DNA of 64,000 nt from Salinivenus iranica (GCA_002894665.1 NCRB01000005.1:20937-84936); one strand, 5' to 3'; positions 1-10,332 are shown, counted from the stretch's first letter. Numbers and translations are program-made. Notes: generated from the sequence alone by a model not told the origin.

Positions 1-216
1 AGGCAAGTGCCTCTTCTTTCGTGTCCTTCCCGTTTCCACGGTCGTCTCCGCCTTCCGTACCGGAACCCGAGGCTGAAGAGATCATGGGCCGAGGCGACCG
101 ACGAAAAGGGGCGGAGCACCGTCAACCCCGCCGATGCCTCCGTCAACAAGGCCTTGGGGCCCCAGCAATGCTTATCCGAGCGTTGCAATCCCTTCGGCTG
201 ACGTTTCGTCCTGCCC

Positions 217-3200
217 TCAACTTGCGTTCGCTGCATAGGTAGAGGGCGTGACGCCCACCTCACTCTTGAACGTCTGGCTAAACGATGAGAGCGACGTGTA
301 GCCCACGGCATAAGCTACCTGTGTGGCGGGTTCTCCATCGCGCAGCAGCACCCGGGCCTGTGTAAGACGCACCTCGCGCATGAGGGCCGACGGCGTGATG
401 CTGGCCTCTTCTTTCAGTTTGCGGTATAGCGTAGACCGGCTCATCGCCATCACATCCGCCAGGTCGCTCACCCCGAAGTCCGGATCCGTGAGGTGTTCGC
501 GAACGGCTTCCCGGGCCTGCTTCTCCACCGGGCCCCGATCCGGTTCATCACAATCATCCTTCTTGAGCTCCACACGCAGGCGTCGGCGCAAGCGCTCTTG
601 GAGTGTAAAAACCCTTCCCACCCGCTGCCGCAGCACATTTGCGTCGAAGGGCTTGGTAACGTAGTCGTCGGAGCCCACCCGGAGCCCCGTCACCTCGTCT
701 TGGGTCTCAGCCCGGGCCGTGACCATAATGATTGGAATCACGGCCGTGTCCGGGTCATCTTTCAGTCGGCGTGTCATTTCGTGGCCGTCCATGGCCGGCA
801 TCATCACGTCTGCCAGAATGACGTCTGGTAGTTCGTTCCGGGCGACCACCACGCCCTCCGCTCCGTCGACCGCCTCCAGTACGGTAAACTCGGGTTCGAA
901 CACCGAGCGGACGTACCGACGTACGTCGGCATTGTCGTCCACGATCAGTACAGTCTTCGACCGTTCTCCTCGGTGGCCGTGTGGAGATTGACCGCCGGTC
1001 CCAGAGGCCGTACCGGTGGACGAGGCAGGCTCCGTGGGGGACGCGGACCGGCGAGCGGGAGAAGGAGAACGAGCATTGCTCGCCGAAACAAACTCAGCGG
1101 TGGACGTTCCGTTTTCGAGCGAGGCATCGGCGGTCGGAGCCGCGTTGGGGCCATCGGCGAGTTGGTCGTCCCCCAGTGCGTCGCGGCCGCGGGGGAAGCG
1201 GACGACAAAGGTAGTGCCCTCTCCCTCGGTGCTCTCGACGGTGAGCGTCCCGCCGTGCAGTTCGACCAGGTCCTGGGCGAAGGCGAGCCCAATGCCGGCA
1301 CCTTCCCGGTCCGTCGTCTTTTCTTTCTCGACCTGCTGGAAGCGGTCAAAGATCCTCGCCTGCTGATCCTCCGGAATGCCCGGGCCGGTGTCGGAGACGG
1401 TGATCTCGACCGCGTCGGGATCGCCCACGACCGTCACGGTAACGTCTCCTCCCTCGGGGGTGAACTTGATTGCGTTCGACAGCAGGTTGCCCATCACGTG
1501 CTCGAGGGCCTCCTGATCGACGTAGACCGGGGGGGCGTTCGCCTGCTCTCCCTCGCCTGCCGCTGTCGCGTCCACGGTGAGCGCAAGGCGGTGCCGCTCC
1601 GCAAGGGGTTCGAAGCGACGGATCATGCGCGACACGGCGTCGCCAAGATCGGTTGGCCGCGCATCGAGTTCGTAGGCTCCAGCGTCCATCCGGGCCAGGC
1701 CCAGGATCTGTTCAATGAGACGCCGGAGACGAGCGGTGTTCCGTTCGGCGATTGCAAGTTGCTCGCCCTGCTCCCGAGGCTCCACATCGCCTCGCTGCAG
1801 GGCCTCCCGCACCTCTCGAACCGGACCGTGGATAAGGGTAAGTGGGGTTCGGAACTCGTGGCTTAGATTCGCAAAATAACGGTCTTTAGCCGCGTCCAGC
1901 TCTTTCAGCTTTTCGGCCTGCGTGGCAAGTTGCTCGTTTTTTTGTCGGAGCTGCTCGGTACGCTCCGCAACGGCCTCTTCCAACGCGTCCTGGCGCCTCT
2001 GGAGCCGACGGGTGCGCCACTGCACAGCCCCGCCTATGAGGGCCAGCCCCAGCAGCCCATACAGGCCGTAGGCCCACCACGTACGGTACCAGGGTGGGTG
2101 AATCGTAAAGGCATAACGGGCCGCCCGTGTGGTGTCGCCGTAGGCCGTACGGGCCCGCACCAAGAACACGTGGTGTCCCACCTCCAACTCGGGGAATTCA
2201 CGCGCCGTTCGGGTCGTCCACGCCGACCATTCGGACTCCCGTTCCTCCAATCGGTGTTGGTATTCGACATTTTCCGGCGCCGCGAATGTTGGGCTGCTGT
2301 AGGCAATCCGGATGTTTTTCTTCGCGAAGGGAAGGCTGGAAACGGGACGGGTCGCGGCGTTGGCCGTAAGGAGTGAATCGACCCCGAGTTGCTCTACTTC
2401 GCGGAGGCGAGTCGGCGGGGAAACGGGAGTGCCGTCCGCCCCGGGCACGTAGCGCACGAGCCCTTGCTGCGTTCCGATCCACTGGACATCCCCTTTCTGT
2501 TCGAGAAACAGCACATTTGGAGATGTCCCCTGGAGTCGACGGAGCGCCCCCGGTGCCCACGCCCAGGTGCTGTCCTGCCGGCGCCACCGACCCGGCCCCC
2601 GGCTCGTCACGCCCCACATCCGGCCCCGCGCATCCAGTTGCGGTCGCACAATTCCCCCGGCCGAGGCCGGGGCGGGGGCCTCCACCGAATCGATCGGAAC
2701 AAACGGCGGGTCCGCCCCCGGCACAAAGTCCATGAGCCCGTCGTGGGTCCCAACCACGACGCGGCCGTGCCACCGGATCGGGTCGACGCGATCGGAGGGC
2801 AGGCCGTGCGCCGTGCCAAACCGATCGACAACCGTGGAATCGTCCCCCACGAACCGTGCCCGATACACCCCGTCGAAGCTGGTGCCAACCCAAAGCGACC
2901 CGTTCGGCCCCTCAGCCAGGGTGCGGACTTCGGTGTTGAGATTCGGAATGCGATCGTCGACGACCCACCCCTCCTCGGTCCGGTCCACGATGCGCACCCC
3001 GCGGCCCGTCGCCGCGTAGATGCGTGAGGTGTCCACTCGGGAGCGACGCAGGCCGTAGACGTGATCGGCCTCAAAGAGGCGGCGCACGGTGCCGTCGGGC
3101 CGACGCACATTGAGCCCCCGCCTCGTCCCGATCAGCAAGTCGTCTCCGACGGAAAGCAGGGCCCAACTCTGCGTGTTCACTGTTGACCCGCCAAATGTTG

Positions 3201-4410
3201 CCGCCGAGTCGCGTGCCGGGCGCAGGCGATACGTGTCGTTGTTGGTGGCAGCGAAGAGGGTGTCCCGGTGTCGCACGACGTCGTTCACACGCCCCTCCAG
3301 CCCCTCCGCCTCTCCGTACCGGGTGTAAGGCGCCCCCAGGTCGTAGCGCACAAGTCCCCCGTCGAGCATCGTCCAGAGCCCCCCCTCCAGATCCTCATGC
3401 ACCCCGAGCACGGGCTTGTCGCGGGCCGACAGTCGACGACGAAGCGATCCGTCCGGACCCAGGAGAAGGACCCCGAAGTCGATGGTTGCGATTGCAATCG
3501 ATCCGTCCGACAGCACCCGTCCCCGCTGCGTCCATGCCTCGTCCAACACGTCGTCGATGTCGGTTTCGAACCGCCGGAACTCCGCCCCGTCCCGCACAAA
3601 GAGTCCCGAATGCGTGCCAATCACCACGCCGTGTTGCGGATGCGGCCGGACAAAGATGACGTCCCGATCCGCAAACGCGTCCCCGCCGGGCACGGCCTGC
3701 AAGGAATCGTTTTGAACGGTCATCAGGCCGCGGTCGAGCGCGCGGATGAAGAGCGAATCGCGGGCGACGCCGGCCATGCCGAATTCATCTTCGGGCGGGG
3801 CCCACGAGTCCATCGTCCTACGGTCCGGGTCCCAGCGAAAGAGGCGCCGGGCCGACACGAAATACACCCCGTCGCTCGCGACCTCGGTGCGCCACACGTC
3901 CGTGAACGACTGGTGGGCCTCCGGTACATGATCGAGGAGCGACACGTGCCGGAGGCGACCTGTTGAGTCGCGCCGGAGCCCCCCAAAGTCGCGCTGCGCC
4001 CCCACGTAGATGCGGCCCTCCTCGTCGGCGGTGATGGAGCGGGCAATGCTGCGATTCGCCGTGGGGGTCCGACGCCACTCCCGGCCGTCGTAGGTGAGGA
4101 TGCCCTCTGTGTTGGCCACGTGGAGCAGCCCGCTGGAGTCCTGCGCCGCGTCCCAGTTCTGCTTGTGTCCCCCGTGCGTCTCCGCTCCAATGTAGCGGCG
4201 GGGCAATCGGCCGGCCTCGGGTGCGTAGAGCGCCTGTGCGGAGGCGACGGGAGCCCCCGTCGTATCCACCGGCGGCAAAGCGTGCGTCGGATGGGCGTCC
4301 GCCGTGAACAATCCCCCGCCCCCGAGCAGCAGCACGAGGACCAGGAGGCACCCACCCCGCCAGTGTGCCGTTCTCTTCCCTGAGCGGTAAAGCTCCATGA
4401 GCGTGCGCAT
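217..4410 (-). CDS. Hybrid two-component sensor/response regulator with AraC output (HTCS type)
   Basis: A one-polypeptide signalling system of about 1397 residues. In order: an N-terminal hydrophobic segment (about 20-40), a long beta-propeller-like sensor region with repeated W-G/T-x-D-G-type blades, a Y_Y_Y-like domain, a membrane segment near 783, a HisKA domain with the motif SHEFRTPLT (phospho-His near 850), a HATPase domain (DTGPGIP), a Ser/Pro-rich linker, a receiver (phospho-Asp in LADVMMPAMDG near 1200) and an AraC helix-turn-helix at the extreme C-terminus. In Bacteroidota such proteins sense periplasmic glycans or nutrients and switch on a neighbouring locus. No SusC/SusD or glycosidase gene lies alongside, so the ligand is unknown. 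The ATG at 4410 has a GGTGG 7 nt upstream; a GTG at 4446 is also possible. Confidence 0.9.
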   Translation of the reverse strand: MRTLMELYRSGKRTAHWRGGCLLVLVLLLGGGGLFTADAHPTHALPPVDTTGAPVASAQALYAPEAGRLPRRYIGAETHGGHKQNWDAAQDSSGLLHVANTEGILTYDGREWRRTPTANRSIARSITADEEGRIYVGAQRDFGGLRRDSTGRLRHVSLLDHVPEAHQSFTDVWRTEVASDGVYFVSARRLFRWDPDRRTMDSWAPPEDEFGMAGVARDSLFIRALDRGLMTVQNDSLQAVPGGDAFADRDVIFVRPHPQHGVVIGTHSGLFVRDGAEFRRFETDIDDVLDEAWTQRGRVLSDGSIAIATIDFGVLLLGPDGSLRRRLSARDKPVLGVHEDLEGGLWTMLDGGLVRYDLGAPYTRYGEAEGLEGRVNDVVRHRDTLFAATNNDTYRLRPARDSAATFGGSTVNTQSWALLSVGDDLLIGTRRGLNVRRPDGTVRRLFEADHVYGLRRSRVDTSRIYAATGRGVRIVDRTEEGWVVDDRIPNLNTEVRTLAEGPNGSLWVGTSFDGVYRARFVGDDSTVVDRFGTAHGLPSDRVDPIRWHGRVVVGTHDGLMDFVPGADPPFVPIDSVEAPAPASAGGIVRPQLDARGRMWGVTSRGPGRWRRQDSTWAWAPGALRRLQGTSPNVLFLEQKGDVQWIGTQQGLVRYVPGADGTPVSPPTRLREVEQLGVDSLLTANAATRPVSSLPFAKKNIRIAYSSPTFAAPENVEYQHRLEERESEWSAWTTRTAREFPELEVGHHVFLVRARTAYGDTTRAARYAFTIHPPWYRTWWAYGLYGLLGLALIGGAVQWRTRRLQRRQDALEEAVAERTEQLRQKNEQLATQAEKLKELDAAKDRYFANLSHEFRTPLTLIHGPVREVREALQRGDVEPREQGEQLAIAERNTARLRRLIEQILGLARMDAGAYELDARPTDLGDAVSRMIRRFEPLAERHRLALTVDATAAGEGEQANAPPVYVDQEALEHVMGNLLSNAIKFTPEGGDVTVTVVGDPDAVEITVSDTGPGIPEDQQARIFDRFQQVEKEKTTDREGAGIGLAFAQDLVELHGGTLTVESTEGEGTTFVVRFPRGRDALGDDQLADGPNAAPTADASLENGTSTAEFVSASNARSPSPARRSASPTEPASSTGTASGTGGQSPHGHRGERSKTVLIVDDNADVRRYVRSVFEPEFTVLEAVDGAEGVVVARNELPDVILADVMMPAMDGHEMTRRLKDDPDTAVIPIIMVTARAETQDEVTGLRVGSDDYVTKPFDANVLRQRVGRVFTLQERLRRRLRVELKKDDCDEPDRGPVEKQAREAVREHLTDPDFGVSDLADVMAMSRSTLYRKLKEEASITPSALMREVRLTQARVLLRDGEPATQVAYAVGYTSLSSFSQTFKSEVGVTPSTYAANAS

Positions 4411-4523
4411 GCGTACACCACCGGGCCTGTGCAGGGGTGTGAGCACCTATTCCCTCCCTACCCTGTTCGCACCCATATGATATTAGAGCCGTTACCGATG
4501 GCGGCCTCCTGAGTTCAGCGGGG

Positions 4524-7283
4524 CTACCTCGCCGAAGTATCGAGGGGTTTCACGGCCTTCACCATGTCCTCGGCCGGGTCCTCGCTCCGCACGATTTGGA
4601 AGTCGAGCTTCTCGCAGACGCGCTGCATGGCCTGGTTCTGCTGTAGGATGTCGGCCGTGATGCGGTCCAGCCCCTCGTCTTTGCCCACCTGCACGAGGCG
4701 GTGTAGAAGCTCGGTTCCCACCCCCTCGCCCTGGTACTCGTCGATGACGAGCATCGCGAACTCGGCTTCGTTGCGGCCCGGCTGCTGCGTGAGCCGCCCG
4801 ACCCCAATGATCCGCCCGTCCGCATCCTCGGCCACCAGGGCCATCTCCCGATCGTAGTCGATGAAGCAGATGCGCGCCAGGCGCTCGTGGGCCACCCGCT
4901 GCTCCAGCTTCATGAGGCTGGCGTAGCGCAGGTAGACGCTCCGCTCGGAGAGCCGCTCGTGGAAGGTCACGAGCTTGGGCTCATCCTCGGGCCGGATGGG
5001 CCGCACGGTCACTTCCTCTCCGTTCAGCATCGTATGGGTGCCGATGTACTGCCGCGGGTACGGCCGGATGGCGGGCGTGGGCAGATCGTCCTCGTCCGTT
5101 GAGTAGGGATGGAGCACCACCCGGGCGTCCAGGGCCAGCAGTCCGTCCTCGCCGGGCCGGGCCAGGAGCGGGTTGACGTCGATCTCTTTCACCCGCGGCT
5201 GCTCCACCACCAGCTGACTAAACCGCACGAGCATCGCCTCCAGGGCGTCGAGGTCCACCGGGTCGCGCCCCCGCACGCCCTCCAGCGCCTCGTAGATGTC
5301 GGTCTGCTCCATCATGCGTCGCGCAAGCGTGGTGTTGAGCGGGGGGAGGCCGAGCGCCCGGTCCTTGTATACCTCCACCAACTGGCCGCCGGACCCGAAG
5401 AGCAACACGGGACCGAACTGTTCGTCCATGCTGCTCCCGATGATGAGCTCGTAGCCGTCCGTGCGGTCGATCATCGGCTGCACCGTCACCCCGTCGAAGC
5501 CGTCGGCGGTCACGTTGCTCTCAATCGTACGGAAGGCGTCCGCAACGGCCTCGTCGGTGCCAAGGCCCAGCTTGACGCCGCCGACGTCCGACTTGTGGGT
5601 AATGGACGTGGAGTGGATCTTGACGGCGACCGGATAGCCAATCTCCTGGGCGGCGGCCACCGCCTCGTCGGCCGTTTCGGCGATGCGCGTCTCCACCGTC
5701 GGGATGCCGTAGGCCGAGAGCAATCGCTTAGAGGCGTACTCGGTCATGAGCACGCGCCCGCTCTCGTGGGTCTCCTCGACGATGTTGGCGGCCGTGTCGC
5801 GGTCCGGGATGCCTTCCTCATCGGCCGGCAGGCTGGGCGTCTCGTAGAGGGCGCGCAGGTTGTAGCTGTAGCGCCACATGTGGTTGAAGACGCGCGCCGC
5901 CGTGTCGGGGTAGGCAAAGGTGGGCAGCCCCGCCTCGTTCAGAATCTTCTCGCCGGTCGCCACCGCGTCGCCCCCCATCCAGCTCGCGAGGATGGGCTTC
6001 CGGTTGTCGCGGGCGTAGGGGCGCAGGTGCTCGGCCGTCTTCGTCGGCTCCGTCATGGCCTGGGGGGTGAGCACCACGAGCAGGCCGTCGCTGTTTTCAT
6101 CGTTCGCCGCCACCTCGAGCGACTTCGCGTAGCGCTCCGGGTCGGCGTCGCCCAGAATGTCGACGGGGTTGCTGTAGCTCCAGGCCGCGGGGAGGATGTC
6201 GTTGAAGTCGTCCAGGGCCTCCTCCGACAGGGGGGTGAGCTCGCCCCCGCCCCCAATCAGCGCGTCCGTCGCCAGGACGCCGGGCCCGCCGGCGTTCGTG
6301 AGGATGGTGAGGTTGCGGCCTTCGGGGCGGGGCTGCTTGCCCAGCACCTCGGCCATGTAGAAGAGGTCGTTGATGTCGTCGACCCGCAGCACGCCCGACC
6401 GGCGGAAGGCCGCGTCGAGCACGTCGTCGCTGCCGGTGAGCGTACCGGTGTGGGACGCCGCCGCCTCGGCCGCCGCGTCGGTACGCCCCGCCTTAATGAC
6501 GATAATCGGCTTGCTCTGCGCCACGTCGCGCGCCGCCGACAGGAACGACCGGGCGTTGCCGATCGACTCCATATAAAGGACAATGCTGTCCGTCTTCGGG
6601 TCATCGCCCAGGTACTCGATCATGTCCCCCCAGTCCACATCGAGCATCGACCCGATGGAGACGAACGCGCTGAAGCCCACGTTCTCGCGAAAGCTCCAGT
6701 CGAGGATGGACGTGAGGAGGGCGCCACTCTGACTCACAAAGGCGACGTTGCCCTCGTTGGCCATCGCGCCGGCAAAGGTCGCGTTCAGGCCATTGGGGGG
6801 GCGCATCACGCCCAGACAGTTCGGCCCCACGATGCGGATGTTGTAGTCGCGGGCGATTTGCCGGATGTCCCGTTCCAGCTCGGCCCCCTCCTCCCCCACC
6901 TCGCGGAAGCCGGCCGAGACGATGATGAGTCCCCGAATCCCAGCCTCCCCGCACGCCTCCACGATGCCGGGCACCGTGGGCGCCGGCGTGGCGATGACGG
7001 CCAGGTCCACGTCCGCCTCAATGTCCGACACGCTATCGTACGCCTCGATGCCCAGCACGCTGTCGCGCTTCGGATTTACCGGATAGATGGTTCCGCCAAA
7101 CGGATTGCTCACAAGGTTCCAGAGCAGCGTGCGGCCCACACTGCCGGGCGACTCGCTTGCCCCAACCACAGCAACATTTTCGGGGCGGAAGATTGCGTCG
7201 AGCGGCTGGCGACCCGATGCGATAAGGTCGTAAGATGGATCGCTCGTAGGAGTCGTATCGGACGATGCCGAAGAATCGGCCAT
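4524..7283 (-). CDS. ADP-forming acyl-CoA synthetase fused to a GNAT acetyltransferase
   Basis: A 919-residue fusion: CoA-binding Rossmann domain (about 28-130), succinyl-CoA-ligase-like flavodoxin domains (about 170-480), ATP-grasp domain (about 515-720) and a C-terminal GNAT acetyltransferase starting near 755 (motif [11 protein letters not shown]). This is the layout of protein lysine acetyltransferase Pat/YfiQ (also called Pka), which acetylates acetyl-CoA synthetase and other enzymes. From family knowledge, enteric Pat lacks the catalytic phospho-His of true NDP-forming acyl-CoA synthetases. Here the motif SHTGTLTG keeps the His, so ligase activity may survive. It is monocistronic and divergent from the exported methyltransferase gene. 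Function could be acetyl-CoA/acetate interconversion, protein acetylation, or both. Confidence 0.88.
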   Translation of the reverse strand: MADSSASSDTTPTSDPSYDLIASGRQPLDAIFRPENVAVVGASESPGSVGRTLLWNLVSNPFGGTIYPVNPKRDSVLGIEAYDSVSDIEADVDLAVIATPAPTVPGIVEACGEAGIRGLIIVSAGFREVGEEGAELERDIRQIARDYNIRIVGPNCLGVMRPPNGLNATFAGAMANEGNVAFVSQSGALLTSILDWSFRENVGFSAFVSIGSMLDVDWGDMIEYLGDDPKTDSIVLYMESIGNARSFLSAARDVAQSKPIIVIKAGRTDAAAEAAASHTGTLTGSDDVLDAAFRRSGVLRVDDINDLFYMAEVLGKQPRPEGRNLTILTNAGGPGVLATDALIGGGGELTPLSEEALDDFNDILPAAWSYSNPVDILGDADPERYAKSLEVAANDENSDGLLVVLTPQAMTEPTKTAEHLRPYARDNRKPILASWMGGDAVATGEKILNEAGLPTFAYPDTAARVFNHMWRYSYNLRALYETPSLPADEEGIPDRDTAANIVEETHESGRVLMTEYASKRLLSAYGIPTVETRIAETADEAVAAAQEIGYPVAVKIHSTSITHKSDVGGVKLGLGTDEAVADAFRTIESNVTADGFDGVTVQPMIDRTDGYELIIGSSMDEQFGPVLLFGSGGQLVEVYKDRALGLPPLNTTLARRMMEQTDIYEALEGVRGRDPVDLDALEAMLVRFSQLVVEQPRVKEIDVNPLLARPGEDGLLALDARVVLHPYSTDEDDLPTPAIRPYPRQYIGTHTMLNGEEVTVRPIRPEDEPKLVTFHERLSERSVYLRYASLMKLEQRVAHERLARICFIDYDREMALVAEDADGRIIGVGRLTQQPGRNEAEFAMLVIDEYQGEGVGTELLHRLVQVGKDEGLDRITADILQQNQAMQRVCEKLDFQIVRSEDPAEDMVKAVKPLDTSAR

Positions 7284-7532
7284 AGGGGGACGAGGTGATG
7301 TGAATGGAGGGACAAAGCGCTAGATGGGGGTGCGCCCTAAAGGGTAAAAAGATACTGGCCCGGAGCGGTTCATTTCAATTCCGCCCCCCGGCCCCACACG
7401 ATTTTGCGAAACCTCCCCACAGCGCCCCCTCCTTCCGGGCCGGAAACCAAGAGGCGGGAACTAAAGTGCGCCGGTGCTCCTTTTCCCGGACGGACTTTTT
7501 CTTTTTTACTTGAACGGGCCTCCCCTCCACCT

Positions 7533-8168
7533 ATGTCCCGCGTCCTTCCGATTTTTGCGCTAAGCCTCCTGGTGGCGACTGCCCTCCCGCTGTCCGCGAG
7601 CGCCCAGGCGCCCGACACGGCGCCCTCGGATTCGATCGAGAAGGACGCGCCCTACGTGGCTACGCCCGATCGGGTCGTTCGGCAAATGCTGGAGGCCGCC
7701 AACGTATCGAGCGACGACGTCGTCTTCGATCTTGGGAGCGGGGACGGGCGCATCCCCATCATGGCCGCCCAGGAGTTCGGCGCGCGGGCCGTCGGCGTCG
7801 AAATTGACCCCGACCTGGTCGAGAAAGCGCGTGCAAACGCAGAAGACGCCGGCGTGTCCGACCGGGTCGAGTTCCGACAGAAGGACCTGTTCGAGACCGA
7901 CCTCAGCGAGGCCACCGTGGTGGCCCTGTACCTGTGGCCCGAAATCAACGTGAAGCTGCGCCCGAAGCTCCTCCGCGAGCTCGATCCAGGGGACCGCATC
8001 GTCTCGCACGACTTCCGGATGGGCGACTGGGAGCCGGACCAGAAGATCGAGATGGGCGGGGATGGACCCACGAACCTGGAGCTCGTCTTCGTCTGGACCG
8101 TGCCCGAAGCGGTTCCTGAGCGGCTCCTCCAAACGCCCGACACGACGGACACGCCCGACATGGAGTAG
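7533..8168 (+). CDS. Class I SAM-dependent methyltransferase-like protein with an N-terminal signal peptide
   Basis: 211 residues. The first 25 form a clear Sec signal (hydrophobic LPIFALSLLVATALPL, then SASAQ-A). The rest is a Rossmann methyltransferase fold with the SAM-binding motif DLGSGDGRIP and the acidic strand end VGVEIDP. A Leu/Trp-rich segment (VALYLWPEINVKLRP) follows, as in DOT1/KMT-like bacterial proteins. The open frame extends upstream to 7404, but the ATG at 7533 gives the signal peptide directly. Substrate unknown. An exported SAM enzyme is odd because SAM is cytoplasmic; the hydrophobic N-terminus could instead be a membrane anchor. It converges on the HerA-like gene across a strong hairpin. 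Confidence 0.8.
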   Translation: MSRVLPIFALSLLVATALPLSASAQAPDTAPSDSIEKDAPYVATPDRVVRQMLEAANVSSDDVVFDLGSGDGRIPIMAAQEFGARAVGVEIDPDLVEKARANAEDAGVSDRVEFRQKDLFETDLSEATVVALYLWPEINVKLRPKLLRELDPGDRIVSHDFRMGDWEPDQKIEMGGDGPTNLELVFVWTVPEAVPERLLQTPDTTDTPDME

Positions 8169-8173
8169 CCTGC

Positions 8174-8206
8174 GGGCGACGGGGCCGTCCGCCCCGCCCG
8201 TCGCCC
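8174..8206. terminator. Hairpin between convergent genes
   Basis: A perfect 10-bp inverted repeat, GGGCGACGGG / CCCGTCGCCC (8174-8183 and 8197-8206), lies between two converging genes. It has no T-tract on either side, so it is a plausible bidirectional transcript-end structure rather than a textbook intrinsic terminator. Confidence 0.45.
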
Positions 8207-8221
8207 CGCCGGACGAGCGGC

Positions 8222-9910
8222 TCAGTAGAACAGGTCGTCCATCTCCTCGTCCGGATCGGCGTCGCCGTCGGAGCCCCCCATCGTGGCCGGATGGGCCCGC
8301 AACGCGTCGTAGAAGTCCTGATCGTAGGTGCGCGTCTTAACGACGATCGGCATGGGCACGGCGTGGCCCAGCAGGAGCGCCTGCTGCTTCGCGTCGAGGG
8401 AGGCCAGAATCTCGCGCAAACTTGAGGCGTCGCTCGTGCCCACGAGGGCCGCGCCGATGTCCTTGTCGTCGCTCAGCTTGGCGACCATCTTGGTGCCGAT
8501 CTGGCTGACCACCTCCTCGTCGATCGCGCTCGGCCGCTGGTCCACCACCAGCAGGCTCACAAAAAACTTCCGCATCTCGCGGGCAATCTTGCCGAAGGGC
8601 GTCTCCTGCGCAATGTCGGGCGACAGAAATTTGTGCGCCTCCTCAATCGTGATCATGAGGGGGCGCGGCTTGTCGGCCTCGTTTTTCGTCTGCCGGTAGC
8701 GGTTCGTCTTCTGCTCGTAGGCCCGCCGGATGCGGCGCGTGAGGGCGTTGGCCACCAGCAGGTACACCCGCAGGTCGTCGTACCGCCCAAACTCCAGCAC
8801 CACCGACGTCCCCCCTTCCAGGTTTTCGAGCAGCGCGTCGAGGACGTCGTAGTCGTCCGGCGAGGGCCGCGTGGTAAAGAAGTCGTACTCCTGGAACGGC
8901 GCGAGCTTGCGGCGCAGCGCCTCGATTGAATTCTTGTGCGCACCGGTCTCGTCCGCCAACCGCTCGAAGTCATCGGTGGACTGCGCCTCCAGGAGCGTCG
9001 TGAGCCACTGGTCGCCGTACTGATTTCGGAGGAGGTAGCTGCTCTCGGCGGCGGTGGCGTTCAGGTTGAGGGTGTCGCGCAGCGGCAGGATGTCCGCCGG
9101 CTGGATCTGGTCGGCGTGGAGGTGCACCTCGTGGTCCGGCGTGTGGCCGCGCTGGCGGGTGGTGGACGGATCGAGCGAGAAGAGGCTCACCCTGCTCGGA
9201 AACAGGTCGCGCAGCCCCTTCACGAACTGCGCCTGCCCGTTCTCCCCCTCCGCCTGGCTCCCATAGCCGTACTCCGAGTGCATGTCGAACACGAGGTTCA
9301 CGGCCCGCCCCGTCACGATCGTCCCCGCAAGCAGCAGGCGCGTGAGGAAGGTCTTGCCGGTCCCCGTCTTGCCGAAAATCGCGTTCGAGCGCTCGGCAAA
9401 CTTCGAGAGGTCAACGCAGACCGGGCTCTCTTCCATGCCGATGGGGTGGCCGACGTGGAAGTAGGTGCGCCCATCGCCATGCGTCTCGTCCCCGAAGACG
9501 CGCGCCACGTCGTCGGCCTCGGCCTGCGCCACGGGCGAGAAATGAGCGGGGATCGTCTTGACCGACGCCGGCTCCTCCTCCGTGAGCTCCGGATGGTCCG
9601 TGTTCGGCATCATGAGCATCGGCTTCAGCTGCACCGTCACGTAGGTGCCGCTGCCCTGCATCACCTCGCGGAGGAGGTCGTCGGAGGGATCGGGCGGATT
9701 GAGCAAAATCTGCTCGTTGGCCGCCTCGATCTCCACGTCCGTGATCATGCAGAAGAAGTCGTGCTTCTCCCCCTGAATGACCACGAACGTGCCTGCCACC
9801 ACGTCCTCGACCGACTCGCTCGGGTCGAGCTTCATCTCGATCCCCTCGTTCAGCGACCCATGCGTGATGACGCCGATGTGCTCGGAACGAAAAGGAGAGT
9901 CCTCAAACAT
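8222..9910 (-). CDS. HerA-like ATPase (DUF87 family)
   Basis: 562 residues. The N-terminal 110 or so residues resemble the HAS-barrel of HerA/FtsK-type ATPases. The P-loop GKTGTGKT is at 180-187, a Walker-B-like ITIEEAHKFL lies near 440 and the sensor-like region VVDQRPS is near 475. HerA proteins form hexameric rings that pump DNA, usually with the nuclease NurA. No NurA-like gene is adjacent; the upstream neighbour is a small two-helix membrane protein. The very acidic C-terminus (DGDADPDEEMDD) fits a halophilic cytosol. It could act in DNA end processing or in an uncharacterised partner system. It is the last gene of a long minus-strand run. Confidence 0.8.
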   Translation of the reverse strand: MFEDSPFRSEHIGVITHGSLNEGIEMKLDPSESVEDVVAGTFVVIQGEKHDFFCMITDVEIEAANEQILLNPPDPSDDLLREVMQGSGTYVTVQLKPMLMMPNTDHPELTEEEPASVKTIPAHFSPVAQAEADDVARVFGDETHGDGRTYFHVGHPIGMEESPVCVDLSKFAERSNAIFGKTGTGKTFLTRLLLAGTIVTGRAVNLVFDMHSEYGYGSQAEGENGQAQFVKGLRDLFPSRVSLFSLDPSTTRQRGHTPDHEVHLHADQIQPADILPLRDTLNLNATAAESSYLLRNQYGDQWLTTLLEAQSTDDFERLADETGAHKNSIEALRRKLAPFQEYDFFTTRPSPDDYDVLDALLENLEGGTSVVLEFGRYDDLRVYLLVANALTRRIRRAYEQKTNRYRQTKNEADKPRPLMITIEEAHKFLSPDIAQETPFGKIAREMRKFFVSLLVVDQRPSAIDEEVVSQIGTKMVAKLSDDKDIGAALVGTSDASSLREILASLDAKQQALLLGHAVPMPIVVKTRTYDQDFYDALRAHPATMGGSDGDADPDEEMDDLFY

Positions 9911-10015
9911 GATGGCATCGGATCAGGCAGAGTCGGCGCGGATGCGGAGGAATCGTCTCTCGGACCGGGCGGCCACGGACGCGAATCGGAGGTGGAGGGG
10001 CCTCCCCCGGCCCTT

Positions 10016-10285
10016 TTAGGCGCCTCCGCTCCCCCTCGTCCCGCGGTCGTGTGTGCCCGCCGGAGCGGGGCCGTCGCGAGGAGGGCGCTCGGTGGCCCGG
10101 CGGGTGAGGAACAGCCCAAGGGCCACCAGCAGGATTTCGCCGATGAGCCCGAAAACGAAGCGGCGCGTCATGCTCTTAAGGACACGGGGCAGAAACCGGA
10201 CGGCGGCGTAGAAGCCGAGAATGCCGAGCAGGCCCTGGACGAGACGGGTGATCCAGTCGGGAGCGTTGGAGGTAGAGAAAGCCAT
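10016..10285 (-). CDS. Small two-helix membrane protein, unknown function
   Basis: 89 residues. Two hydrophobic segments (about 13-31, LVQGLLGILGFYAAVRFLP, and about 42-62, FVFGLIGEILLVALGLFLT) are joined by a basic loop (KSMTRR), and the tail is Pro/Gly/Arg-rich and polar. No family recognised. It sits between rlmN and the HerA-like gene on the same strand, with about 110 bp on each side. The coherent membrane topology argues for a real gene. Confidence 0.6.
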   Translation of the reverse strand: MAFSTSNAPDWITRLVQGLLGILGFYAAVRFLPRVLKSMTRRFVFGLIGEILLVALGLFLTRRATERPPRDGPAPAGTHDRGTRGSGGA

Positions 10286-10332
10286 AGGAAGAAGCGACTC
10301 TGAACGAAATGGACATGCATAGAACGGTGCTT

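Noticed and set aside
1..216. Left-edge frames, e.g. a plus-strand frame open from base 1 to 201
   Set aside because: No family likeness on either strand and too short to judge; could be a gene remnant, but nothing supports a call.
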